DNA of 64,000 bases from Turnera subulata. Taxonomy: Eukaryota; Streptophyta; Magnoliopsida; Malpighiales; Passifloraceae. The DNA lies in the NCBI GenBank assembly GCA_028386065.3, contig JAKUCV010002295.1, positions 31,950 through 95,949 of the forward strand. Reading direction: 5' to 3'. The position numbers and the translations under genes are program-made. This document shows positions 32,201 through 42,727 of this stretch, in pieces. Each line of letters begins with the position of its first letter. The stretch's first letter is position 1. The notes under the pieces are model-generated. The model was not told the origin of the DNA. It searched no databases and was given only the letters and a program-made list of their open reading frames with translations.

Positions 32201-32879
32201 GAAAAATTAAAAAATATATAAAAATAAAAGATACAACAAAAAATATTATATAAAATAATAATATAAAGAATAATTAATTTATGAAATGAAAATTTAACAA
32301 ATTAAAAGACATGATAAATTGAAACACAGCTTTGCATCAATTAGACTCATATCTATGCTAATCAGGAGGTTCTACAATTTTGTATTCAAGGATTCCCACA
32401 GTCTTGAAACTCTAACTTGATTTTTCCATAAATCATTATGAGGAGTCAATTCATCCAAAGCTTTAATATATATTTTCCTGCACAAAAAAAATTTAAATGA
32501 TTAAAATAGATTGGGAAAATAAAAGGAATATAAAAACAAATAGGATGCTTAACTATAATATTATATCAACATTCATAGAGAAGGAATTAGAGAGAATGAG
32601 TGAATTATAGAGAAACTGTATCACACACAAATAGAGACTATATCTAGGCCTTGTGTAGTGCAAAAACAAAATAAAGAAGGAGTAAAAGGAAATGAATGAA
32701 TGATAGAGAAACTGTGTCACATACAGAGATTATTATTTCACATACACAAAACAAACAGAGACTGTATCTGTATTTATAGAGAGATGATGGAATTTTTTAA
32801 GAGATGCACTATAGGTTAGTTGAGTATAATATAATTCTTATCAAATAACAATAATAGAGTAAATCACATAATATATATA

Positions 32880-33220
32880 ACAATCTCTGCGTGTGAATTT
32901 TCTTTTGAACAGCTTGGCTGTGATTCGAATTCTTTTTAAAAGAATATAATTAAAATCAGATTCATAATTTAAATGAAAAGAGTTTTATCCTTATCTTTAT
33001 CGATTAGAATCTTTGGTTATCAATTTAATGAAAAAATATATATAATAATAATATCTGCGTGTGAATTTTCTTTTGAACAACTTGGGTGTGTTTGGAATTT
33101 TTTTAAAAGAAATATAATTAAGATCAGGTTATCAGTACTATTCTTGCGTGTGAATTTTCTTTTGAACAATTTGAGTGTGATTGGAATTCTTTTTAAAGGA
33201 GTATAATAGATCAGGTTACA
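32880..33220. repeat. Tandem repeat, 3 copies, in the inner Helitron
   Basis: GCGTGTGAATTTTCTTTTGAACA recurs near 32889, 33056 and 33146, each followed by a TTTTTAAA(A/G)GAATATAAT-like stretch. It lies near the 5' end of the minus-oriented Helitron. Confidence 0.75.
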
Positions 33221-33769
33221 CTGGGATAATTATGTTTGTCATTTTGGCCAATCAAACTACACCTACAATCCTCCAAAAGGCAATAAAGGAAGAGCCCAAA
33301 GCCTCCACATGGCAATAAAGCAAGACTCCAAAAATCATATGTGTCAAAACTTTGTGAGGGATACAACTTTAAATATATATAATAGATTAGAAAAAAAACG
33401 TAAACACTCCATGATCAGAATAAAAAAAACCGTTAACTCATTCATTTTGTTCCGATTCAAATCAAAGAAAAGATACAAAAAAAACCTCCATGATTAGCAA
33501 TTTTGAAAATAAATTTGTAAAACAATTCATCCAAAGCTAAATTTGTATGAATTGTTTTAGCAAGATTAGTACCCTCCACGATCAAATTTTTTTTAAAAAA
33601 AATACAGTCCTAATTATACTACACTTTTAGCAAGATGACTTAAGGTAAAACCTTTAACTCATTTATTTTGTTCCGAATTTTTAGCTTGCAGTACGTACTA
33701 ATCTTATTCTCTTTTTTTTGTTCTCTATACAATACTATTTTGGTTTTTAAGTTCCTGTATCTAATACAG

Positions 33770-35020
33770 TTTCTTTAGAGAAACAAAAAAGTGTAATCAG
33801 ACAGAGAAATTCAGATGTTAGTACATTAAAATACGGATACAGTTTCTGTGTTTTTCAGTTTCTTTACAATTCTTTTTTGTTTTTTAAGTTTCTGCTCGTA
33901 CAGTTTCTTTTAGAAACAAAGAAGTGAAAACACACTGAGAAATCCGAACGTCAGTACAATGAAATCCGGATACAGTTCCTGTGTTTTACAGTTTCTTTAC
34001 AATTCTATTTTGTCTATTTTGTTTAAAAAGTTTGTGTGTCTTATATGGTTTCTTTTGAGAAACAAAAAATTGAAAACACACTAAGAAAATCCAGATGTCA
34101 GTACAATGAAATCCGGATACGGTTCCTGTGCTTTACAATTTCTTTACAATTCTATTTTGTCTATTTTGTTTAAAAAGTTTGTGTGTCTCATATGGTTTCT
34201 TTTGAGAAACAAAAAATTAAAAACACACTAAGAAATCCAGATGTCAGTACAATGAAATCCGGATACAGTTCCTGTGTTTTTCAGTTTCTTTTCAAAATCA
34301 TCACTTTTAAAAGATACACTCCCAATTATACTTTAACTAAATCCAAAAAACCAACCTCCATCCTATCAGAAAAAAAAAAAAACCTTAAACCCATTGATTT
34401 TGTACCGATTCCTTTTTAAAAAGATTAAATTGTTAATTACTAAACTCTTATCTCTAGATATTTATAAATACAGGTACAGGTTTTATTTTTTATACTGTTT
34501 CTTCTCCATTCATTCTTCTCTCTTTTCCTTCTTTTTTTAGCCTGCAATACGTACTAATCTCATTCTCTTTTTTTTTATATATATATTCTCTACATAAGTC
34601 TATTTTGGTTTTTAAGTTCATGTATCTAATATAGTTTTTTAGAGAAACAAAAAAGTGAAATCACACAGAGAGATCCGGATGTTAGTACATTGAAATACGG
34701 ATACAGTTTCTGTGTTTTACAGTTTCTTTATAATTCTTTTTGGTTTTTTAAGTTTCTGTATCTCATACAGTTTCTTTTGAGAAACAAAGAAGAGAAATCC
34801 GTACGTCAGTACAATGAAATCCGGATACAGTTCCTGTATTTTACAATTTCTTTACAATTCAATTTTGTTTTTAAAGTTTGTGTGTCTCATACAGTTTCTT
34901 CTGAGAAACAAAAAAGTGAAAACACAGAGAAAAAACCGGATGTCAGTACAATGAAATCCGGATATAGTTTCTGTGTTTAACAGTTTCTTTTCAATTCTAT
35001 TTCAATTTTTAAGTATCTAT
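33770..35020. repeat. Satellite-like array in the outer Helitron, about 125-147-bp period
   Basis: At least seven copies carry GTACAATGAAATCCGGATAC (or GTACATTGAAATACGG) near 33821, 33954, 34101, 34247, 34685, 34809 and 34946, followed by CAGTTCCTGTGTTTTACAGTTTC. The array is split by an unrelated 34320-34600 stretch. Open frames inside are by-products of the repeat. Confidence 0.85.
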
Positions 35021-35093
35021 GTTTGAGAAAATTTTATTTATATTTTTATATTTTTTGTTTGTATTGTATTTGTTTTTTCCCCTCATTTAAAAT

Positions 35094-36686
35094 GGTAAAA
35101 AAGTTTTTCTTGTCCCTTCACTTTTTTGTTTTCGCATTTGTTGTCCCTCTTCCTTTTTTTTCACTCAACACGTCCCTCAACTCTTAATTTACCGGGTCAC
35201 CTTGTCCTTATTACCCCCTACAGCCGGTTAATGACTACGGTGCTGACACGTGTCAAGTGGGGGCCACAGTTTGCTGATTTTTAATTCATTCTCTCTTTTT
35301 TTGTCAAAATTTAATTTCTAAAACAATTGTTAAACAAAATAAAAAAAGAAAAAAAGAAAAAAATTCTAATAAGCAATTTTAATAAATAATTGTTAATTAA
35401 TTAATTAATAAATAATTACCTCCCAGTTTAATTTTTCTCTAATAAATAAAAAAATGAAAAAAAAATTCTCTTCTTTCCCACCACCCACACCCGCCGTCCT
35501 CTTCCTCCTCTCTTTTTCTAATCGCCACAAAACACCAGCAAAACAAGACATGAACCAAACCAACACAAACCCAAATCCACCATCAATCCATCAACGTGAA
35601 ACTCGATTAGCACGTTTAGGGGATTTGAATTTAAAAAAAAAAAACAACAACAATGGCTCCATGGTTGCACGCAGCGAGGCACCCCCTACCCGTCATCAAG
35701 AATGCTCTCAACCTCCTCCGCTGCTGGCTCAGACGGCGGATCGAAGGAGAGGAGAGGATCGGTATCGCGATTTGCAGAGGAGGAGGCGACTCACGACGAC
35801 GGCGGTGCGAGGTCACAACGCCGGCACTGACTGCAGAGGAGAAGGGGAGATCGGACCTGCACGGCGGTGGCTCAAACGCAGACCCTCGGTGGTGGTGTCG
35901 AGCTCGTCGTGGCGGTGGCGTCGTCTCTTGGCCGCCGTGTCAGAGGAGGAGCAGGTGGTGGAGATGAGGCGGCGGTCAAAGGCAGTCGTGACGGCTATAG
36001 CTGAAAGGTTAGGGTCAGAATTCTTATGGGGGTGGTGGTTGTTGAACTGCTGCTGCATCATCTTCCTCCTTGGACTTGCATGCTTCGGCGAGAGTACGTC
36101 TCTGAACCAATTGTCGCTGAAGCTTAGTGTCCTGGTTCGGGTCTTTATGGGTGCAAGCAGTGACGGGTTTGGATTAGGGGTAGGGTTTGTGGTGGTTGTC
36201 GTCTTCTTCACCGGTGAATTTGACAATTTTTTATTGTAATCTCTGGTGAGTGGGTCAAGAGTGGTTGGCTGTGTGTAAACTGTGAATTAAATTTAAAAGA
36301 TTGAGGTTGGGTTTTTTTAATCTAAAAAGATTTTCCAGAAAATAGAGAATAGGGAAGAATGAAAGAGGAAAAAAAATCAGATGAATTACAATTGTTTATT
36401 AAAATTGTTTATTAGGATTTTTTCATTTTTTTCATTTTTTATTTTATTTAACAATTGTTTTAGAAATTAAATTTTGACAAAAAAGAGAGAATGAATTAAA
36501 AATCAGCAAACTGTGGGCCCCACTTGACACGTGGCAGCACCGTAGTCATTAACCGGCTGTAGAGGGTAATAAGGACAAGGTGACCCGGTAAAATAAGAGT
36601 TGAGGGACATGTTGAGTGAAAAAAAAGGAAGAGGGACAACAAATGCGAAAACAAAAAAGTGAAAGGACAAGAAAAACTATTTTACC
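35094..36686. mobile_element. Non-autonomous MULE (1.6 kb), sibling of the 7.9-kb MULE
   Basis: TIRs of about 240 bp begin GGTAAAAAAGTTTTTCTTGTC and are nearly the same as those of the MULE at 46259-54145. A perfect 10-bp duplication CATTTAAAAT flanks it (35084-35093, 36687-36696). Transposase is absent. The core at about 35450-36240 is GC-rich and holds long frames on both strands (261 codons plus, 137 codons minus), rich in Arg, Ser and Pro. The minus-strand frame (36226-35813) reads more like a plant protein N-terminus. I do not recognise either; gene capture (Pack-MULE) is possible. Confidence 0.9.
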
Positions 36687-36696
36687 CATTTAAAAT

Positions 36697-37013
36697 ATAT
36701 ATATTTTTTCCTTCCATTACATTAGTTTTCTTTACCAGTATTTTATTTTATTTTCCAATTTTTTGGCATTATGTTGTTTTTTTTAATTTCCTTGAATATA
36801 ATATTTTTTTCCTATTTTATTTTACATTGCATTATTTTTTTAAAATTTTCCAGTATTCTATATTATTTTTCAGTTTTTTAGAATTGTGTTAATTTTTTTT
36901 GTGTTAAACTTTAATTGTATGTTTAAATTTGCATAATATATTATTTTTTTCAGGAGAATGAATATTCATACAATGGATGAATTGACCCCTGAAAAGGATT
37001 CATGGACAATTCA
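36697..37013. repeat. T-rich degenerate tandem repeats
   Basis: Low-complexity T-rich DNA of the outer Helitron with recurring CATTGCATTA, TTTTCCAGT and TTTGGCATTATGTTG motifs at irregular spacing of about 70-90 bp. The same type continues at 37560-38640. No coding. Confidence 0.55.
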
Positions 37014-37433
37014 TGTAACGTCCCGGCTTGTCGACTGTCACGACAGACCAACACGGGACCTTTCAAACATGCTTTTCGGGGAAAACTTCCCAGGAGGTCA
37101 CCCATCCTAGAATTGCTCCAAGTCAAGCACGTTTAACTTTGGAGTTCTTCTGGAATGAGCACCGAAAAAGTAAGTGCACCTTGTTGATATAGTTAGTACC
37201 CATCAAACCGTTTAAGCTACTCTCAATTGTACAGTCCCATACCTGTACAACCTCGAAATCGCTCTAACTGTGCAGCCCCATCCCTACACAGTCTCAGGAT
37301 CTCTCCTATTCCGGTGTGGATCGGTTCATTCCTGTGCCCCTCCATCTAGAAGCCTGCCAGAAGTCTCTCCTTGTCCATGCTCATCCCGGCACCGGCGTAC
37401 ACTTCTCGCCCTCATACACCCCGGGGTGTCACA
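37014..37433 (-). mobile_element. Cassandra-like solo LTR with a 5S rRNA-derived segment
   Basis: Plus-strand ends are TGTAACGTCCCGG and CCCCGGGGTGTCACA, with a perfect 5-bp duplication ATTCA (37009-37013, 37434-37438). On the minus strand the LTR contains a 5S rRNA-like stretch with both the A-box region (AGTTAAACGTGCTTG) and C-box region (AGGATGGGTGACCTCCTGGG). Cassandra TRIM elements are known for carrying 5S sequence in their LTRs. At 420 bp this LTR is longer than I recall for typical Cassandra, so it may be a related family. Confidence 0.82.
37088..37167 (-). ncRNA. 5S rRNA-like promoter segment inside the LTR
   Basis: About 80 bp resembling the 3' two-thirds of plant 5S rRNA, minus strand: AACTCCAAAGTTAAACGTGCTTG, then a diverged middle, then TAGGATGGGTGACCTCCTGGG. 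The internal control regions for RNA polymerase III look largely kept. It is not a functional 5S rRNA gene: the 5' end and middle are diverged. Confidence 0.7.
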
Positions 37434-37559
37434 ATTCAAGTTAGGACTTCAAGGATATGCGAGTCCTTAAATACCAAATTACAAAATCTTCTTACCAGTT
37501 TAGATTTGGTTCTAATTGATTCAAATGTATGCTTATTTCTTTTTCTTTTTTCCATTATT

Positions 37560-38640
37560 ATTTAATTTTTCTGAAATTACTGTCAAAAAAATCAGCACAA
37601 TATTATTTTCCGTTGGATTTGTTTTAATTTTCTCTTACTTTTATATTATTTATTTTTCATTGTATTAGTTTTTTAAAATTTTCCTGTTTTATTTACATTT
37701 TTATATTTTTTGTTTGTATTGTATTTGTTTTTTTTCTATTTATAATATATTTTTTCCCCTTCCATTGCATTAGTATTTTTACAGTACTATATAATATTTT
37801 CCAGTTTTTTGGTATTATGTTGGTTTTTTTAATTTCCCTGAATTAATTTTTTTGCTATTTTCTTTTACATTACATTATTTTATTTTTTGTAATTTTTTTT
37901 GAATTAAATATTATTTTCCTATTTTTTATACATTGTGTTAGTTTTTTTCCTTAATATTATGTTATATTTCTGTTTTTTTTAAATTGTTTTTTGTAATTTT
38001 GCTAAATGTTATCAAATAAATTCACGATAATATTACTTTTCGTTGTATTTGTTTTTTTTCAGATTAATATAATATTTTCTCTCTTTTTTTTCATTTCATT
38101 GTTTTTGTATTTCAAAATTTTCAGAATTATTTATTACTCTCATGTTTTAATTTTTTTGGCATTCTGTTTGTTTTTTCAATTTTCCTGATTTATTCATTAT
38201 TTTTTTGCTTTAATTTTTTTTGCATTGTGTTTTTTTTTTCAGATTTATAATATGTTTTTTCCTTCCTTGGTGATAGTTTTCTAATTTTTCTAGAATATAT
38301 GACATTTTTTACTTGATATCAAAAATTAAATATTAAGTAATGTAATTATTAAAATAAAAATATTTTACATGCCACTTAAATTTTCAGCAATTAAAAAAAT
38401 TTGAAATTAATTATTTTATATTATTTTATACTTTTTTTTTCATTGTTTGTGTTTTTTTTAGTTTTCCTAATTCATTTATTATTTTCATATTTTTTAAGGG
38501 AATTTTGTTAGTTTTCTTAATTTTTTAGAATTATATACAATTTACCTTTTTTTGCATTGTGTTTGTTTTTTAAAATTTTTCTAATTTATTTATTTTTATA
38601 TTTTTTATATTTTTTTTCTTTTTTTCTTTTTTTCTTTTCA
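37560..38640. repeat. T-rich low-complexity block of the outer Helitron
   Basis: Over 1 kb of T-rich DNA with loosely repeated TTTTTCATTGTATTAGTTTTT and TTTTTGGCATT motifs. No gene or transposon end is visible. Confidence 0.55.
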
Positions 38641-39172
38641 TTGTATTATATTTACAGGGTTCAATGATGCATGTTGTAATAAAAAAAATCTTTATACCAC
38701 ATTTTCGGGCCAAATTGCGTGAGGGATTGGTTTACAGAATCTTAAATTTCAAGGTGGTCAAAGAAACCAATCAATATCGCATGTAGAGTACCAGTATAAA
38801 TGAATCGCCCCGACCCGTATTTACCGTACACAGTAAACACATGCCGGAACTGCGACAACCCAACCCAACAAAGCCCAACAGACTGCGTATAAAACAATAA
38901 ACTGGCCAACGGCCCAATATCAAGGACTGTAAACCGGCCCTTTGGCCCAACATAGAACTCGTCACCCGAACCCCGGGGACATCAACAACAACCATCTGGC
39001 CCAATGGCCCAAATACAACATATACACAGCAGAAGATTTAACAATATGCACAGCGGAAGACTCTTAACTCATATGACAACTAGGTAAAGCCCAATGCAAC
39101 TAATGGATCCGAGTCCTGTCCGAGGGTACGCTTCAGCTCGCCCGGTACGTTCCTGCACTACAAACAACTCAT

Positions 39173-39221
39173 CCTACGGGATGAAACCCCGCAGGCGAGG
39201 GGTGAGTCCGAAACGCTCACC
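39173..39221 (-). other. Conserved double hairpin in LTR C
   Basis: Hairpin 1 (39173-39195): CCTACGGG, 7-nt loop, CCCGCAGG. On the sense (minus) strand the changed pair is G-U. Hairpin 2 (39201-39221): GGTGAG/CTCACC. Confidence 0.6.
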
Positions 39222-39513
39222 GACGAAAGATAAACAGTGATATATTCAACCGCAACACTTTCGAAATAATGCAACCACCAAATCAGATGAAACTACACAC
39301 ACAACACGACAGAGGAATCTAAATCAAACAACACATCAAGGAATCTAACACAACCAACACGTCAAAGGAATCTCACTAAATCACATCAAAGCCAAGACCC
39401 AAAGATTACTTATTAGTTTTTATTACCAATTTTATCTCCCGGGTCCCGTCACTGGACAAGCTAGGGTCGTACCTGGTTATTAACTAATTCTGGATGCCAG
39501 GCCCCACCACAAT

Positions 39514-39612
39514 CCGGGATCAACATCCCCATATCTCAAATCCGGGATCAACATACCAATATCACAAATCCGGGATCAACATCCCAATATCACAAATCCG
39601 GGGTCAACACCC
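39514..39612. repeat. Tandem palindromic repeat (CCGGGATCAACATCCC) x4 in LTR C
   Basis: Four units spaced about 28 bp apart. The second has one arm changed (ACATACC), and the fourth changes both arms together (GGGGTCAACACCCC), which keeps the pairing. Confidence 0.8.
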
Positions 39613-42205
39613 CAACCAACAAACCCTCTGGCAAGACACCACAGAACTAGTCTCTAACCATCTAGTCGTACCACTACTTTCCAAGTGACAATTACATCAT
39701 CTCAATTAAGTTCCAATTTTCATTCCAATTTCCGTTATCCTTTTCCCAATTATCCACAATCAGTAATCCAACATCATCCTCAACACATCATCCAAGAACC
39801 AATATCACAATCCAGTAATTACTCAACTTTTAATCATCACAGGATATTTCTCAGCACAACCAGTCAACAATTTCATATCACCAAACTTTCACATCAAACA
39901 ATTCAACAATATCAAACCGTTCAACAATATTTCCAACACGACATACACAGGACTAACACGTTTCTACAACAGCATCAACAATACCATAGCAATCATGTAA
40001 CAGTCAACAATCATTCCAGCAGATCAATCTAACAACAAAAATACACATACAACAAGGATACACACACAACATTACGGGCTCATATCAGGGTTTATCCATC
40101 CTCACCTTAGCCGATTACTCAACTCTGAAGGTAATGACCGGTCCAAAGCCGGCTCCTCGGGAAACTGCCCGATATCCAAACCTATACCCAGAACAATATA
40201 CACACACATAAATGCACATAAGAGTATGTCATGATGCCAATTTTACGAAATGTACCCATCCCGGTTACTCATCCTTTATTATTTCCATTTATCGAAAATA
40301 TTTAACCATACGTATATCCGAATATAATTTCGGTACCATACTTTAATTAAAACTCTTTTTCAAAATACTATATTAAATAATTATATTTTTCCAAGATGTT
40401 AATTACCATAGTTCCCTAGAAATTATAACACATATATATAGTTTCCAAAATATTATTCCAAGATATTTTTCTAGCAACATAATTATATGTATATACGTCA
40501 CTTATTTTAGAAAATATAATCCTTTATCAAAAATATTTATAAAGATAATCATATGCTACTTATATACTTTTCCAGAAAATATGTACTCATAAAAGCTTAT
40601 CCCGTAAATGATTACAAAATAATAGTATACATTTTTATTTTCTTTTGACTAATTACATTCCGAAACAATTATATATTAGCATGAGTATATACTTTCCATA
40701 AATATTAATTATGTATACTATATATATATATTTTTTTCCAAAAGTATTTCTATAATTTATTTACCAAAATTATCCATATATATATATATCAGATTTTATT
40801 TTAATCAATTATTGTTATTATTATTTTAATTATGGACTGGGCCAAACAGTGTTAGCCCAGGCCTTGTACAGTGCTAACCCAGGCCCCAATAGGAGCCCAG
40901 GTGCAAGCCCACGCACAGGCCCATAAGACACAGCCCACAACCCAATCTATAATCCACTCAATTTAAATCACGGCCCAAAACTAATACCCAAGCCCAAAAC
41001 TTAACACTTGAGCCCAAAACTCTCACCCAGCCCTTTGCTTGCGGGTCGACCCGACCTACCCATCAACAAACGGGTCATCACCATCCAAAATACCAAGCTC
41101 ACCTTGAGGGCTCCGGCGGCGGCACGAGCAGAACGAGGCGGCGACGCAGGCGAGCAGCAGGGGCGGTCAGTCGTCGTGGGTGGCGAGGAAGCGAGGCAAG
41201 GCGCGGCTGCAGGCGGCGAAAGAAGGCGAGTCGGCAAAGGTGCTCCCGGGTCTGCAACGGGTCAGCTTCTTCCGAGCAGTGAGGCGGCGTGAGCGGGGCA
41301 CGGAAGAGATAGGCTCGCCAGTGTTGGTGGCTCCTCTCCGGCGTTCGTTGCAGATCGGGGCTGACTGGTGCGAGGCCGGCGGCTATCGTGGATCGTGTTG
41401 GGCAGGGGCGACGCGTCGGGGGTGGAAGGCGACGCGGAAGAGAGGGGCTTCGTCGGTGGTTACTCGTCGGCAGCGGCTAGGCACAACCAGGTCTTGCTGC
41501 GTCTTGGCCCGGCGGTGGCGATGAGCTCCTCGCGTCCGTGGCGGCAGCGTCTGGTTGTTCTGCAGGTGGAGGCGTGGCGGCTGGTCGACGGTGGAAGGGT
41601 GGTGTGTGGGTGGCCAGCGAAACTTCTCCTCCTCCTCCTCTTTCTTTTTTTTCTTTCTTTCTTCCTATTTCTTTTTTTTTCCTCTCTTTTCTTTTTCTGG
41701 TTCCCATTTTTTTCCCTTCTTTCTTTTTTTTTTCCTCTTCTCTTCTTCCCCTCCTACTTCCTTCACCGGCTGCTTTAAACTGTTTTTTTTATTTTTTATT
41801 TTTTTTACTATTACTCATGTGATCTCCAAATAATGCAAATCGTCCGTATTACGGGCGAGTCCGATCCGGACCAGAAAATAATCGATACCCCGTAGTTATT
41901 TTCCGATGTGATTTTCCGAGAAATTCTGAAACCCGAAAAATACCAACTTAGTTCCGAAAAATTCACGGGAAAATCACGAGCGCGGGAAAACACTCGGTTT
42001 CGAAAAACGACTCCCGATTTACCTTGGATTAATTACCCAAGATCAATTCAATAGTAAATCACGGTAAAACAATTTCTACAGTCCCGGTAAAAATCAAAAA
42101 TTTTACCCGGGCTGTTACAATAAACTTCAATTTTTTGGATCAACAAAAATAGAACAAGTAGAAGGGGAAATAACAAGCCCGTAGAATCCACGGGTACTGT
42201 ACTAG

Positions 42206-42727
42206 TATAATTTCAAAACTGTACCCAAAATGACAAAAAAAACTGTACCCAAAAAAGATATATAATTTCAAAAGTCAATAAAAATTTCAATTTTTCATTC
42301 AAGCTTTCAAACCTTTATCATCCATTTTCGTAGACAATTTCTCTCAACTCTAGTTGAAATTTTTCAAAAATATATTTTCTATGGACTAAGACTTGCAAAA
42401 ATATCTACATCAGTTATAATGATTATAATAAACTTTTTTAGAAAAATTTAGCAATTAAAAATAATTATAATTTAGTCTATGATTAAATATTTCTATAATC
42501 ATATCGTTATAATACTAAAATTTAATTGAAATAAATAAAAGAATATAGATAAATTGTACGCTTTAAATGATACGTATATGAAAATTTAAAAAAATGAGGG
42601 TGGCCATTTATATTTATATGGGACTTATATGAAGATTTAATGAAGTGAGGGGTGCCCATCTTCGCAGATATCATGCTTATGTACTTGTAAGTAAATTATG
42701 ACAACAGCCCAAATTGACTAACGTGAA
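42206..42727. other. AT-rich intergenic DNA between Helitron and hAT element
   Basis: No gene, terminal repeat or array recognised. Confidence 0.4.

Larger units (their letters stand above)
30880..33386 (-). mobile_element. Inner Helitron (2.5 kb), opposite orientation
   Basis: Read on the minus strand it starts TCTATTATATATATTTAAAG after an A (plus position 33387) and ends with hairpin CCCGTG-AAACC-CACGGG (30891-30907), AAGTGAG and CTAG (30880-30883), followed by T. The first 190 bases are close to the outer Helitron's 5' end, so the two are related and head toward each other. It has no Rep/helicase; the core is an AT-rich array. Confidence 0.82.
38801..42119 (-). mobile_element. Solo LTR C of the long-LTR Ty3/Gypsy family (3.3 kb)
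   Basis: Ends are TGAATCGCCCCGACCCG and ACCCGGGCTGTTACA, with a perfect 5-bp duplication ATAAA (38796-38800, 42120-42124). No internal region, so a solo LTR. It is uninterrupted and resembles LTR D most closely (shared ends, hairpins, GGACCAGAAAATAA block near 41866). A GC-rich block (41000-41640) and a CT-rich tract (41620-41760) generate several long spurious frames. It lies 86 bp from the 3' end of the outer Helitron. Confidence 0.92.
30566..42205 (+). mobile_element. Outer non-autonomous Helitron, heavily nested
   Basis: The 5' end is TCTATTATATATATTTAAAA, preceded by A. The 3' end is a hairpin (CCCGT...ACGGG, 42178-42194), then TACTGTA and CTAG, followed by T. These are the hallmarks of Helitrons (TC start, 3' hairpin about 11 nt before CTRR, insertion between A and T). 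A recurring motif CTCATTCATTTTGTTCCGAT occurs on both sides of the nested Helitron (30755, 33437 and variants), supporting continuity. No Rep/helicase is encoded. Subtracting the nested Helitron, the MULE, the 5S-bearing LTR and LTR C leaves about 3.8 kb. Confidence 0.78.

Noticed and set aside
35454..36239. 261-codon plus-strand ORF in the 1.6-kb MULE as a real gene
   Set aside because: The product is Arg-, Ser- and Val-rich with no domain, and the opposite strand is equally open. Reported as a possible captured fragment rather than a gene.
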